64,000 nucleotides of DNA, taken from Balaenoptera acutorostrata (Eukaryota > Chordata > Mammalia > Artiodactyla > Balaenopteridae). The DNA is taken from NCBI RefSeq assembly GCF_949987535.1, contig NC_080075.1:37446269-37510268 (forward strand), in the 5' to 3' direction. Below, piece after piece: positions 10,787 through 21,375 of the stretch. Below the pieces are notes generated by a model. It was not told the origin of the DNA. It worked only from the letters and a program-made list of their open reading frames with translations, and ran no database searches. Position 1 is the first letter of the stretch. The number at the start of each line of letters is the position of its first letter. Both the position numbers and the translations under genes were made by a program.

Positions 10787-10930
10787 CATGGTGTGCTGAG
10801 AAGAGCACAGACCTGTGTCGGCCCACTCTGGGCTGTAGTTTCCTCACTCAAACAACTGAGCTAATAACAACAACTTGATTTTCTCCATGGAATTGTTGAG
10901 AATCGAGCAGAGCTATTAGATGTTGTTATA
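10787..10930 (+). repeat. MIR SINE fragment
   Basis: Forward MIR: 'tggtgtgctgagaagagcac', 'gtagtttcctcactcaaaca', 'ggaattgttgagaatcgagc'. Confidence 0.6.
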
Positions 10931-11400
10931 TATTTGAAGAGGCAAAGGTCTTAGACAAGTGTTCAGGATTACTAGCACAGTGTCGTCTCCTAGGCTAAGC
11001 TCTCTGGACACTGCACTGGCTCTTTCTGGTCTCTTTCCACTGAGATAGTCCAGCGTGAGAAGATGAAGAACAGTGACCGGGAATTCCAAATTTCACACTA
11101 GGAAGTCTGTTAGCTCCCAATCCCAAAGCTGCAGAACCCAGACATCAGCCTGGGCTGGGCCAGGCCAGGGTGTTTACCTGGTGCAGCTGTTTGGTCTAGG
11201 ATACAGATAAACATATGGAACGCTTAAGATACATTTCTTAGAATCTTTATAAGCCAGATAAGTTGCCATAACAGCCCCAAAGGGAAGCCTCACTTGTAAG
11301 TATCTATTTGAGGACCTTAAAAAAATATCGATCCAGGTCCTGAGACTGTGTCATAGCTGACATCCTCTTCCGACCCAAGGCTGGCTGTGTGACTTTTCTG
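10931..11400. other. Unique sequence, nothing recognised
   Basis: Single-copy DNA, GC content rising toward its right end. No family recognised. Confidence 0.5.
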
Positions 11401-12000
11401 GGACACAGCAGGCAGAGCAAAGCCCAGGGAGGCTAGTTGCTGCCACAAACATTTGCTCTCTCCGTAAAGACGATGACAAGCACTCTTGCTAACGACAGCC
11501 TCTGGAGCTGTGACGCTTCCTCCGGCACACTGGCCTCCTCGTCTCTCTGGCGAAACTGCAGATCCTGTGGTCCTTCCTTCAAGTCCTTCATCTGGCCCTT
11601 TGAGCTATTGCTGGGTACCCGGCGTTTCGCTTTACCTGCACTCAACCATGGTCTGATCTTTCTGCGTGGATGACTTCATGCTCCAGAGAGCTCGAGAACT
11701 TGTCACCAGAGACAAAGCTGGTTTCTTCACGTGCTGTCTCCGGGAGCTCGGGCAGGAGAAGCACCTGCTGGCGGTTTGCTTCGATGCTTCTTGGCCTCGC
11801 CTGTGTGGCCCACAGGCCTGTGACTGGAACATCTCCCCATCCTCCACTGCATGGCCTGTGCCCGCAGTCGGTTTCTCCAACCAGCCCTCGACTGTGCAAA
11901 GACCATCACGTTCTGGGGAGAGCAGGTCCCACTACAGGTTGGCAAACACCTGTCAGGTATCGTAACTCAGCTTGCACCAGGCTTCAGTGACCTCCTGTAG
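11401..12000. other. GC-richer patch with overlapping frames on both strands
   Basis: Several frames of 70-106 codons overlap in sense and antisense (plus 11437-11673, 11666-11965, 11670-11990; minus 11433-11645, 11632-11880, 11642-11899, 11727-11945). I recognise none as a protein family. The patch has more CpG than its surroundings, though it is not a CpG island. It could be a decayed retrocopy, an exon of a non-coding RNA, or simply GC-rich DNA, where stops are rarer. No poly(A) tract or flanking duplication was found. Confidence 0.3.
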
Positions 12001-12047
12001 GGTCATTTCCTAGTTTCCTTCCTTGACCCGGGGACCAGGCTAAAGTC

Positions 12048-12084
12048 CCTGTTTACAGAGGAAGCCAGAGCCTCTGTAAACAGG
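12048..12084. repeat. Perfect 14-bp inverted repeat, 9-nt loop
   Basis: Left arm CCTGTTTACAGAGG (12048-12061) and right arm CCTCTGTAAACAGG (12071-12084) are exact reverse complements separated by AAGCCAGAG. Each arm contains a forkhead-like TGTTTAC core. The stem is too short for a typical microRNA precursor. Confidence 0.85.
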
Positions 12085-12945
12085 AACCATCCGTCTGCTT
12101 CTCCAATCTGAATGAAGTTTTAAATTTGCTGCCTTGTAGATTATTCAGGAATCCAGTCTGATTAGACTTTTACCCAATGGAAATCATTTTCAACACCTGA
12201 AACACTCATTAAATTTCTGTGCTCATGGAAACCCATGAGGGGCTGATAGTAATGACAGACCCTGCCCAGCTCCCGCCTATCCTATCTGGCCCCTCCTTAG
12301 GCCACTGAACCCACGACTGCAGCCTCAGCTTCATGGGACCCAAAGGAACAACTCTGATTCTGGAAAAGTTGAATTTAAGCAGTTCTAACTCAGGATTCTG
12401 ACGACCTCAAATCACTTGCTTCCACTGTGGTTCCCAACTTGTGTCCCTGTGTTGCCAAGGCAGGATATTTTTCTTATTTCTGAGACCCAGGCCCCTCTGT
12501 GCCCTACATCACGTGACTGGGCCTCTGCCTGAAGTTGTTCCCCAGGCCCATAGGCCCTGCCCACTCCTGCTGGGCTCTCTTCTTCCTTTCAGTGAAGTCT
12601 TGCTCTTGACCTGAGTCTATAGCTGGGGCCCTAGTTGCTAAAAGACTTCCCTGGATTATGGGGCCTTCTCCACTTGACACCTTGCCGTATCAATCATGAC
12701 CTGCTGTTGCCTTGTTCTTCTGATGCCATATATTACCCACAAGCCTGGAGTTCCTAGCACTTGATCTATTCCAGTAGGCAGATCAAAGTTCAGTCCTGGC
12801 CTCTTCCAGGCTGCCCTATCTGATTGCAGTAACAAACAAACAAACAAAAAAACACCCCATCATACCCTAAAATAGGACAGTAGATTATAGGCTTGCATAG
12901 TATACCTCCTGAGCAATCACAGACAGAGATTCACTTTGAAGACAT
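12085..12945. other. Unique sequence, nothing recognised
   Basis: Single-copy DNA. A-rich (CAAA)n-like text occurs at 12832-12855. The part 12100-12240 is AT-rich and could be conserved, but nothing in the sequence alone shows this. Confidence 0.5.
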
Positions 12946-13005
12946 TTGCTAAGGCACAAAGTAGGCGCTGAAGAGATGTTGGAGGAACAGATGAATAAGT
13001 GGAGC
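12946..13005 (+). repeat. L2 or MIR 3' tail
   Basis: 'aaggcacaaagtaggcgctg' followed by 'aggaacagatgaataagt' matches the shared 'ggcacatagtaggcgctcaa' terminus. The fragment is too short to assign to one family. Confidence 0.4.
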
Positions 13006-13808
13006 TTGTCTGCCCAGGAGAGGTTCATGATCACTCAAGGAAGAAAGCTCAGATATTACCTTGTGTCCTGAAGGAAGGAATCCTTTAACTTGCATTATGC
13101 AGAAGAGGGTACTGGGATAAGGACAGGAATTGTAATGCTCAGCCTGCTCAATCAGCCTCAGACTGCAGGTGTCCTTGGGGACAGCCCACCTAACAGGCAG
13201 GGGACTCAAGGACCCGGAGATGAGGACAAAGTAAGTAGGGAGATGGAGAAATAAAGACAAAACTCACCCTACCCTGATGACCTGATGAGCAGGGTTAGAG
13301 AGACAGGAAAGCCAGGGACTCTTTTTCTTAAAGAAAAGAAAGCAATTAACCAGAAAAATAACAGCTCCTACCACTGGTGTCAGAAAGTTACCCCTCCAGT
13401 TGCTCTCCCTCTTTCTGTCGAGCTACAGAATGATGGGAATGAGAGCGAGACAAGACAAAGCAAGCAGAACAATTTTCATAGGTGTCCAGGAGCCTCCAAG
13501 GCTGTGGGGAAGGAAGAAGAAAAGGAATCTAATGCTTCCAGAACACTAAATGCTAATCTTGGTGAGAAGCAGGCGCATGAGAGAAGAGGATTCCAAAGGC
13601 TGCTCTGCTTTCAACTCTCACCTGCTGAGAGTGTGGGCAGCAGAAGGAAGGGAAGCTGGGTTCTTTCTGCTCTCTGGCCATAGATAACTTTATTCAGGTG
13701 TTCTGAGGGAGCCACTGGGCAAGGAGTGAGGAACAGCTAGAGTGCTAAGAGGCTCCTTTCCCCTCACTGTTCATGGGCATGCCAGATTCTGAGAGATTCC
13801 CCATAGCA
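13006..13808. other. Unique sequence with a 132-codon frame
   Basis: The frame at 13285-13683 (+) is one of the longest in the window. It is low-complexity (rich in K, E, S, N) with no recognised motif, signal peptide or membrane segment. Nothing supports translation. Confidence 0.45.
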
Positions 13809-14002
13809 GAGAGCTGCCAGATAAAATACAGGATATCCAGTTAAAATGTGAATTTCAGACGAACAATGCATAATTTTTAAGTATGAATATGTTCCATGCA
13901 ATATTTGGGACATACTTATTCTTTAAAAAATTGTATTGTTGATCTAAAATTCAAAGTTCACTGGGTACTCTATACTTTCCTTTGCTAAACCTGGCAACTA
14001 CC
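13809..14002. mobile_element. Palindromic MITE, MER53-like, copy 1
   Basis: Near-symmetrical element of about 194 bases. It begins 'gctgccagataaaatacagg' and ends 'tttgctaaacctggcaac'. The halves 'gtgaatttcagacgaacaat' and 'ttgttgatctaaaattcaaa' are reverse-complement-like, and 'gcaatatttgggacatact' lies near the centre. A related copy is at 54730-54923. The MER53 name is from memory; the palindromic non-autonomous DNA transposon structure is visible directly. Confidence 0.75.
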
Positions 14003-14434
14003 CGCAAACAGATTCTTCACCCAGCCGCAGAGGTGTCTGATGATGTGACCAGCATGGAAAACAGGACTCTGGGCTATGGGGGAGGGGGTGAAATCAGGAA
14101 AGTTCATGCTTCTGAGGTTATACACTTGCTGAATCTGCTCCCATTTTCTTTCTACTAATCCAACCCTCTCCATTCCTCACTCCTTAGTTCATATCCCACC
14201 ATCCTTGACTACCTCTCCCACAGGAAGACATACTACCTAACTTCCCCTGGGGTAAGATACCAGATTGCAATTTTTCTCCAGTGATATCATGTGTGCACAT
14301 TTTGATTGGGACTCTTCCTTCTATGTCTACTTCCTTCCACACCCACCATGTTCCCCTAAACACATACATCCCACAGCTCGAGGGTCAGGCACACCGTGAG
14401 GGTTAAATTTTACATTCAGGAGTGTTCCGAAGTA
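14003..14434. other. Unique sequence, nothing recognised
   Basis: Single-copy DNA. Two minus-strand frames of 61-62 codons have no identifiable features. Confidence 0.5.
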
Positions 14435-14435
14435 A

Positions 14436-14610
14436 AGGAACCTCGGAGATCACCTAGTCTCCTTCCCTAAATTTGCCAACAGGGAGAACCTGAGACCAGA
14501 GAACTGAAGGGACTTACCTAGGAGCACGATGCTTATCAAGCAGAGAGGGAAGCACACAAATTCTGATTCACTGGCTTCACTCTAGAACTTTCTACTATAT
14601 CAGTGTTTTG
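14436..14610 (-). repeat. MIR-type SINE
   Basis: 'gaacctcggagatcacctag', 'gagaacctgagaccagagaa' and 'gcacacaaattctgattcac' follow the reverse MIR/MIR3 order of a lymph-like 'gagatcatctagtcc' lead, gap, then cysteine-poor core. Diverged. Confidence 0.5.
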
Positions 14611-14984
14611 TACAATACTGAGCAAATACAGGCATTCTCAGTAAATATTTAAGCAAACTAATGAACTCATAAATGAATAAACTATGAAATCAATGCTTTA
14701 TGATTGATTTGCTAACTGTATGTTGGCTCTATCCTCAGGGAGCTTCTTGGCCCCTGAAATGGTAAACGTAAGCAATGAAATCCAGCCATCTTTCCAGAAG
14801 CGATGTTCCGTGTTTACAGGAAATAGGTAGCATAAGTGCCACTTCCTTCCACAGGACAGGGCTGGGTAAGTCTGGGCTGAGTTGGGTAGTAGCAAAAAGC
14901 AGCCTTCTCACTGGGCAAAGGCTACTCTGAATTGCTGCATGTATAACTACAGAAACTCTAAGGAAAAAAAAATGTTTTAAATAT
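14611..14984. other. Unique sequence
   Basis: Mostly single-copy. A short L2/MIR-tail-like piece ('cattctcagtaaatatttaa', then 'aactcataaatgaataa') lies at 14632-14680. Confidence 0.45.
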
Positions 14985-15160
14985 TTTAGCTAGCTATGTG
15001 ACCTTTAACAAGGTAATAACTGCCCCAACCTTTGGATTTCTCATCTGTAAAAAACATAAATAAAAGAAAAAATTACCAAGATAAAATAAATATCATTTCA
15101 CTCTGCCAGGCACCTTCTCCTATAGATACTCAACAAGTGTCCATTGATTTTTTTTCCTTC
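14985..15160 (+). repeat. MIR SINE
   Basis: Forward MIR: 'tagctatgtgacctttaaca', 'ggatttctcatctgtaaaaa', 'taaataaatatcatttcact', 'ctgccaggcaccttctcc'. Confidence 0.65.
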
Positions 15161-15226
15161 CTTAAAGAATAAACCTATCTTCTTAGCCAACAGTTTTTTA
15201 AAAAGGTACTCTTTCTGTGTTTTCAT

Positions 15227-15480
15227 AGGCCATTGATTTTCAAAATTTTGGTCCCCAGTAGCAGCAACAGGAGCAGCATCTGAAAACTTGTTAAAAATGA
15301 AAATTCTTGGGCTTCAAGGCAAACTTACTGAATTAGAAACTCTGGGGGCTGGACCTAGTAATCAGTGTTGTAACAACTGATTGTAACAGTTGTACAAGTT
15401 GATCAGTGTTGTAACAACTGTTGTAACACACCCGCCACGTGCTTCTGATGCACACTCAAGTTTCAGAACCTCTGTGCTAG
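15227..15480 (-). mobile_element. MER5A relic with an internal 41-bp duplication
   Basis: Reverse MER5A: 'cattgattttcaaaattttg', 'gtccccagtagcagcaac', 'gaaaacttgttaaaaatgaa', 'cttctgatgcacactcaagt'. ATCAGTGTTGTAACAACTG occurs at 15361-15379 and again at 15402-15420, with related 'tgtaacagttgtacaagttg' between, so the element has expanded locally. Confidence 0.8.
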
Positions 15481-15481
15481 G

Positions 15482-15660
15482 CTGATGTTTCCAGCAGTAT
15501 GGTCCATGTACCTCACACATCAAAACACTCCTATTAAAATTGCTAATTTCTAGGCCCTACCCCAGTCTTGCTAAATCAAAAGCTCTTGTGGGGAAGCAAA
15601 GGAGTCGCCTTTTTAACATGTCACCCAGGTGACTTTGATGCACTTAAAGGTCAAGAACAA
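15482..15660 (+). mobile_element. MER5B-like hAT relic
   Basis: 'gtacctcacacatcaaaaca' then 'gctaatttctaggccctacc', 'gctaaatcaaaagctcttgt' and 'caggtgactttgatgcactt' follow MER5B order. It lies directly beside the MER5A above. Confidence 0.55.
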
Positions 15661-15975
15661 CTTGGCAAACTGGTGTCAAAATAGCAAGTGATGGCATTTC
15701 AGTATTTGTGGAGGTCAGATCAGAATTCCTTTTTCCCCTTCTTTGTGATCCCAGAGACTCAGCAGGAGATATAGCTGCATGCCAGTTGGCTCTAGAGGAG
15801 TGGGCTAATGGCTGTGTGGTACCCCATCACTTTGGGAGAAATATATTTATCAGTGATCGATGGGAACACACCTCACCACCCAACCTGCTCTCCTAACCTG
15901 GAATGGCTCAGACCCAGTCACTTGTTCCAAGTGGCAGAGCCCAATTTGCTCTGACAAATCAGTGGTTTTTAAAAA
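15661..15975. other. Unique sequence, nothing recognised
   Basis: Single-copy DNA. Overlapping 62-codon frames on the plus strand run into the adjacent CA repeat and are not supported as coding. Confidence 0.5.
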
Positions 15976-16008
15976 ATGCGCACGCGCACACACACACACA
16001 CACACAAG
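15976..16008 (+). repeat. (CA)n microsatellite
   Basis: 'cgcacgcgcacacacacac' then pure CA. The leading CG-CA mixture is typical of a decaying dinucleotide repeat. Confidence 0.95.
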
Positions 16009-17164
16009 TCAAAACAATATCCTGGAAATGTTTTTCCTGGTTGTGTAACTCCTCGTCTTATCTGGTGAGAGCCAGTCAAGGGAAGACATAATATACGCCC
16101 TCAGTGTTAATTCAACAAAACTCTTTCCTTTCATGGACCCTGAAAGTGCACGCTGGGTGACAGGAAACTAGGCAAAAATTTTGGTCAGTTTTTCTCTACT
16201 TCGAGAATTAACTGTCGAAACACCTTTTCTTTTTTCCCTTCAAACTGGCCATCTTCTTGAGGGTGATGAAGTATGGTGATGACAACTCAGGTGAGGTTCC
16301 TATCTACAAATTCCCTCAGCACAATGACAAAAATGCAAATGTATTGTTAGTGAAAGTCTTTTCTAGTTTCAATGTGATAGAACCAGGAGTTCCTTAAGCC
16401 ATTTTGTGAAGGAACTCTACCACAGTAAAAAAGGTTTTCCCTAATACAGCTCGAAAATTTTATGTGGATACTGAAGTAGATTTCTTAGTCATTTCTCCAC
16501 ATTGTGTCAATTCCAGTTAAAGACAGATGTAACTAAGGTAAAGTTCACTTATGATCAAGAGACCCTCAACCATCCAGTACATGGTGATGATAATTAAAAA
16601 GGCAAGCTTTCTTTCAGGGCAAAAACAGCAAAACAAAATGAAATAAAACAAAACAGAAGCAAAAACCTACCATAGAGGTTAACTCATAAAAACATCATTA
16701 CAGAGACATTTGTGAGACACTGATTCCTGCAAGAACAAAAAGGGCTTCCTTATTCCTTTTTCACACAGCTCCCCTTTGTAAATGACATTCTGAGTAGTAA
16801 CCAACCAGCTTCCAATGCTATCTTCCACTTGGGGCCTACACTGAACTCTCACCCCTAAAGTGGTAAGAACGAGGGATTCGGGCTTGCTATAATGCACTAG
16901 CACAGACTCAGAAGTCAATACTCACTAGACATTCCAGGTAGTGCTCTCCTACTGGCAAGGACAGCATCTGGAACTTACTATCATCTGGTTTTTAGTAGTC
17001 TGTGGAGTGGTTGCATTTTGTACATGAAAACACAAGATGGAAACTCTCACTCTAGGAAAACCTTGAAGCTCTTGATGTTCTTTGAAATAAATCTATCATG
17101 ATTAGTACTTACCTTTCTCTGGGAATGAGAAATGACAGGAGCATGGGATTAGGAATAGCAACAG
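16009..17164. other. Unique sequence, nothing recognised
   Basis: AT-rich single-copy DNA including an A-rich stretch at 16618-16668. A 79-codon minus frame (16679-16918) has no known features. Confidence 0.5.
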
Positions 17165-17165
17165 A

Positions 17166-17375
17166 GGTAATGTTAGTCATTTGATGGAGCATTTATTGAC
17201 TAATCCTGATGCCAAGTGTGGAACACTGGTCATATCACTTCACCTTCAGGACAATACTTAAGGTCGGTATTATAGATGCACAGAAAAGTCTCAAGGAAGT
17301 TAGATGATGTGGGAGTGGGAAATGTGGGAGGTGAACCCCAGTGCTCTGTTAACACTCCTTTGATTCATTACACCC
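17166..17375 (-). repeat. MIR SINE
   Basis: Reverse MIR: 'gagcatttattgactaatcc', 'tcaccttcaggacaatactt', 'cggtattatagatgcacaga', 'gaggtgaaccccagtgctct'. Confidence 0.7.
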
Positions 17376-17806
17376 TGTTGTGGGCTGAATGTTTATGTCT
17401 ACTCAAAATTCATTATTCAAAATGAATAAATAAATTCAAAATTCATTATGAAGTCCTAGCCCCCAGTGTGGCCCCAGTGATGGTATGTGGAGGTGGTGCC
17501 CTTGGTAGGTAATTAGGTTTAGGTTATGTCATGAGGGTGGGACCCTCATGATGGTATTAGTGTCCTATAAGAAGAGAAAGAGAGAGATGTCTCTCCCCAT
17601 AAGCAAGCACTGAGGAAAGGCCATGTGACCACATGGTGAGATGGTGTCTGTCTATAAGCCAGGAAGTGGAACTTCACTAGACACTGAATATCCAGCACCT
17701 TGATCTTGGACTTCCCAACCTCCAGAATTGTGAGAAATAAATTTCTGTTGTTTAAGCTACCCAGTCTATGGTACTTTGTTACAGCAGCTTGAGCAGACTA
17801 AGACAT
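17376..17806 (+). mobile_element. MLT1/MST-class MaLR solo LTR
   Basis: Begins 'tgttgtgggctgaatg' and shows the MaLR LTR order: 'gaagtcctagcccccagtgt', 'ggtaggtaattaggtttagg', 'gtcctataagaagagaaaga', 'cttggacttcccaacctcca', an AATAAA within 'gagaaataaatttctgttgt', and 'gtactttgttacagcagctt' near the 3' end. A short local duplication of 'tcaaaattcatta' occurs at 17403-17450. No internal retroviral genes are present. Confidence 0.85.
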
Positions 17807-19199
17807 ACCCCCCATCCCTTTTTTTGGACTACTGGTGCTATAACATGATGAAGGTTTTGCTAATACTGTTTTTTAAGTCTTTTCACCATTAAATCCAAAA
17901 TCAGAGCATTCATTTCATTCATTCGCTCACTGGGCCTTTCATGTTGCCTTAGTACCCTGGCTCAGGGTGAGCTTGAAGTCACTCAGAGGCTCCCATCACA
18001 ATTTGATGTCCACACCTGTAGCATTGTTGCTGCCAATTGCTGGTTTGGGGGTTTCCAATCACATGTTGTGTCAGTGAGTAAGTACATCAAAGATCTCTTA
18101 TTTAAATACAAAGCTTCAGGATATAAACACCACTAAGCAGCCACTAGGTACCCAATTCCTTATTGCTGAGGCCAAGCAAAGAACAAGAATTCTTCTTGCT
18201 CAGAGCAGTAAAAGCATAAATGCCTCTGAACGACGAGCTCCCCTAAGCACTATTTCTCCAGTCATTCTTTCCTATATCTGACCCAATGAATTGTGATTGG
18301 TTCTGAAAGTTTTTCCCCCTCTGGTCACCGACCTCCTAAACGGTAAAGTTATTCAATGCAGACTTATTTTAGTGGAAGTAACAAGGTTGAGTCTCGTGAG
18401 TGTAGAAGACATTTCCATTTAAATGAAAACTAATTGTTAAACCTGTGTTGGTGGGAGACTTTTATAAGGGACTCAAAATAATGTGGGCAAAGGTGCATGT
18501 GGTTCCTGGCTTTCGTGCATCACAAATGCTATCCGTTCAGTAACATCACACAGGCTTTCATCTGGCTTGGTATGGAGGATCCCTACAAATTAGCTCCTGT
18601 CAACCCCATCGAATAGGGAAAGGAGATAGATAACTTAAAAAACTTAAAGAGCACAGGGAAAAAACACAATATTAAGATAATTCCAGAGATACCCTTTCCT
18701 TTCTGTCTAGAAAGTTCAAAACTGGAGTCAAAAATAGTTTGTCTTGATGGATACAAAAGCCAGAGGATAGAGGAAAAGACTCGTTCCTTCCCTTGTGGTC
18801 AGTGTCTCTAGGCAAGACATTGCACAGCAATAGAAAGTGGGATCTGAGCTGGCTTCTTCCCGTCTCCTCAATTCACAGCAGCAGTCTTCTCCCCCCAGGA
18901 ATCTCTCCAGTGGCTGGTGCTGGGGGCTGTCTGGGTGACATAGTTTTTCAACAGAAACAGAAGTAAGAGCATCCTCCCCTGAAGTTTGTGGTCTCCCAGC
19001 CCCCGTGGCCATGTCCCTACCTGCTGCTGCCTCCCCCCACCTCCACTCCGTCCCGTCCCCACTCCCAGTGAATCACAAAGGGCTTGACTCAAGTGAACAT
19101 TTACAGATCTTGTTTTCTTGGTAATTTGAAAAAGCTCCCTAGGTGACTATGACATGCTTCTGTCCTCCTGTCCCCATATAAGAACCACTGACCTAGCTT
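17807..19199. other. Unique sequence, partly candidate-conserved
   Basis: No transposon recognised over about 1.4 kb. The part 18330-18620 is listed separately as a possible regulatory element. Frames at 18728-19092 (minus) are short and unrecognised. Confidence 0.5.
18330..18620. promoter_or_regulatory. Possible conserved non-coding element
   Basis: Transposon-free, AT-rich, with dispersed surviving CpGs and homeodomain-like text such as 'aactaattgttaaacc'. Complexity is high and there is no codon structure. This is inference from composition only; alignment would decide it. Confidence 0.25.
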
Positions 19200-19204
19200 C
19201 TACC

Positions 19205-19325
19205 CCCAACCCCATGGAGAGATGAAGAAAGTTACCCAAGATCACACAGCTAAGTACAGGGCAAGGGGAAACCAGGACCCCCATTCTCCAGTTCTGTGCT
19301 TTTTCTACCAAAGCATTCCTCTCAT
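19205..19325 (-). repeat. MIR SINE
   Basis: Reverse MIR: 'agagatgaagaaagttaccc', 'aagatcacacagctaagtac', 'tctgtgctttttctacca'. Confidence 0.65.
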
Positions 19326-19439
19326 TGTAAGAGAGGGCCTTTTAAGGGATGCCAAATAGAGAGTAAAGTGTGTAAAAAGAGAGGATCCTGCAGGGTTCCA
19401 AAAGAGGAAAACAAAGAAACAAAACAGATTAGATATTAG

Positions 19440-19838
19440 ATTTACCTTCCCCTACCTCTGGAGCAATTGCATCTGCTTATGAAGACTTTCAGAATGTAAG
19501 GAGTGGGACTCTGGGAGGAACGTGGTCTAAGTGTCCTCCTCTGGATGAAGAAATGGACAAAGCAGAGAGGCCCTGGGGCTCCAGCCTGGAGAAGTCTCAG
19601 CCGGCGGACTAGGAAGCAAGGCCTCCAGATCCTGAGCCTCACCCAGTCCTCCGAAAGTTCTGACCCACTTCCTGCCACAGTTGTGTATGCCCTTCTGCTT
19701 GGAAAGAAATGCATCAAAATATCAGGGAGTAGAGCTAGAGATCATTTTAATGTTTTAAAATATTTCTTGTATTTTCCAAAGTTTCTTGAATTTATATTGT
19801 TTTTATAATAAAACACAAATTACTCTTTCAAAAAAAAA
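19440..19838 (+). other. Possible retrocopied mRNA 3' end
   Basis: A unique stretch ends with AATAAA at 19807-19812, then 17 bases, then a 9-base A run at 19830-19838. That is the normal polyadenylation spacing seen at the end of processed retrocopies. The upstream part carries a 101-codon frame (19503-19808), overlapped by a minus frame; neither is recognised. No flanking duplication was found, so a chance A run or a genuine local 3' UTR remain possible. Confidence 0.3.
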
Positions 19839-21174
19839 GGAAGTGAATGGCTTTTGGCATAGTTCTTTATGAAATGAGACACTCTCTAGCTCTCAACATT
19901 TTCCCGAGCTCCTCTGGTGCTTCACAATGGCTGAGTGATTAATGCCTCACCCAATGTAAAGTGAAGGGGACACAGGACTGTGGGTGGATCTAAAGAGACA
20001 TGGGAAGTCTTCTTTGTTGCTAGCCTGGTTTCCTTCCAGAAGATTCTTTTGAGGCTTTCATCCATCTATCTATCTACCTATCTATCCATCTTCTATCTAC
20101 TGTCCATCATCTCTCTGTTCCCTTCTCTGCATTGAAACCATTTGACCCACTCTACACTGCCAGGTTGATGTCTGAGAAGAATCAGTTAGCTTCTGTTTTG
20201 TTTTGTTTTTTAATAATTATATAATTATTTTAAGGAGGCAAACCTGTGAGTCTTCAAATTGCATGGAATGTGAAACAGATGCCACAGCTAAAGATTAGCC
20301 CTTCCTTGCAATTTGGTCCTCAAAACAATTTTAACCCTCCCTTTTTCAAAACTAAAAGCTGAAGTGAAGGGACATAAACACACAAGGAGGTGAAACCTTA
20401 GCAGCTACTTTCAATCTGAGTTAATTGTTTCTTGAGGTCCTGCAAGTGATTTATGTCATTTATAAGCACGTTCAACTGCCACTTAGCCCCATGGGGGCAG
20501 AGATGGATCCAGTTTCATGGAGGCGGTGGCTTTTGTTGCATGCTAGTTCCCTCCTGGAGCCTGTGCTGATGCTCTTTGCCTGGGATTTCCGACCCAGCCT
20601 GTGGCAGTCACTGTATAGCAGGGGAGGGCTGAGCCATCCAGAGGGACGCATGTGAGACTAGAGAGGACCCTACCATCCCCACCCAGATCTGCAGAAGAGC
20701 CTCCTAAGGGACCAGATCATGTCCTTGGTATCTGAGGACATCTGATCTGAAACCAGAGGGAATCAATGTGGGTTCTTTAAGTCTGTAGTCATCTAGTCCT
20801 AGTCTCTATCTGGATTTAAATGAAAGGTCCAGCTCTGTGTACACCTTGCCCAATTCAGAAGAAGGGAGAACAACTTGGTAGCTTTTAATTCGATACTGCT
20901 TTGCAGGGCGTTTAGGAAGGGGTGCTGGGTCTGGGATTTACGAACATAAATCAATCATCAAATGAATGGCCCATGAGAATAAGAAAAAAAAAACAGCCAT
21001 AAAGGCAGGAGGCTTGGGATATGAATTCTTTTGTTTTGTCCCTCTAGGCACAGCCTATGCGTAGCAGAATATGTTCCCTCTTGGAGTCTGCCCTAATTTA
21101 AATTTCTGAATTGTCTGTTGATGAAATACCAAAGGGCAGAGTTTTAAAACTATCCCTTGCAGTGAACCTCATAA
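19839..21174. other. Unique sequence with one tetranucleotide repeat
   Basis: Single-copy DNA with no recognised transposon. A 76-codon plus frame at 20425-20655 lacks any recognisable domain. Confidence 0.5.
20058..20115 (+). repeat. (ATCT)n microsatellite, imperfect
   Basis: 'tccatctatctatctaccta' continuing as interrupted ATCT/ATCC units. Confidence 0.9.
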
Positions 21175-21175
21175 C

Positions 21176-21375
21176 TAACAGTACCACTTTTCTACACATG
21201 GCATGCACAGTGTGCCAGGAATTATTGGACATGCTTAGGAACTTGTCTAACTTACCTATCTTATTTATTCCTTTGACATAGGTATGAGTCTCACTTTATA
21301 GATGGGAAAACAGAAGCTTCCACAGACAAAGAAACTGCACACAGCGAAAAAGCTACAGAGCTCCTCCTCTTTAAA
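21176..21375 (-). repeat. MIR SINE
   Basis: Reverse MIR: 'cacagtgtgccaggaattat', 'cttatttattcctttgacat', 'ctcactttatagatgggaaa', 'aaactgcacacagcgaaaaa'. Confidence 0.75.

Noticed and set aside
13285..13683. 132-codon frame as a possible gene
   Set aside because: No recognisable motif, low-complexity composition, no promoter or splice evidence.
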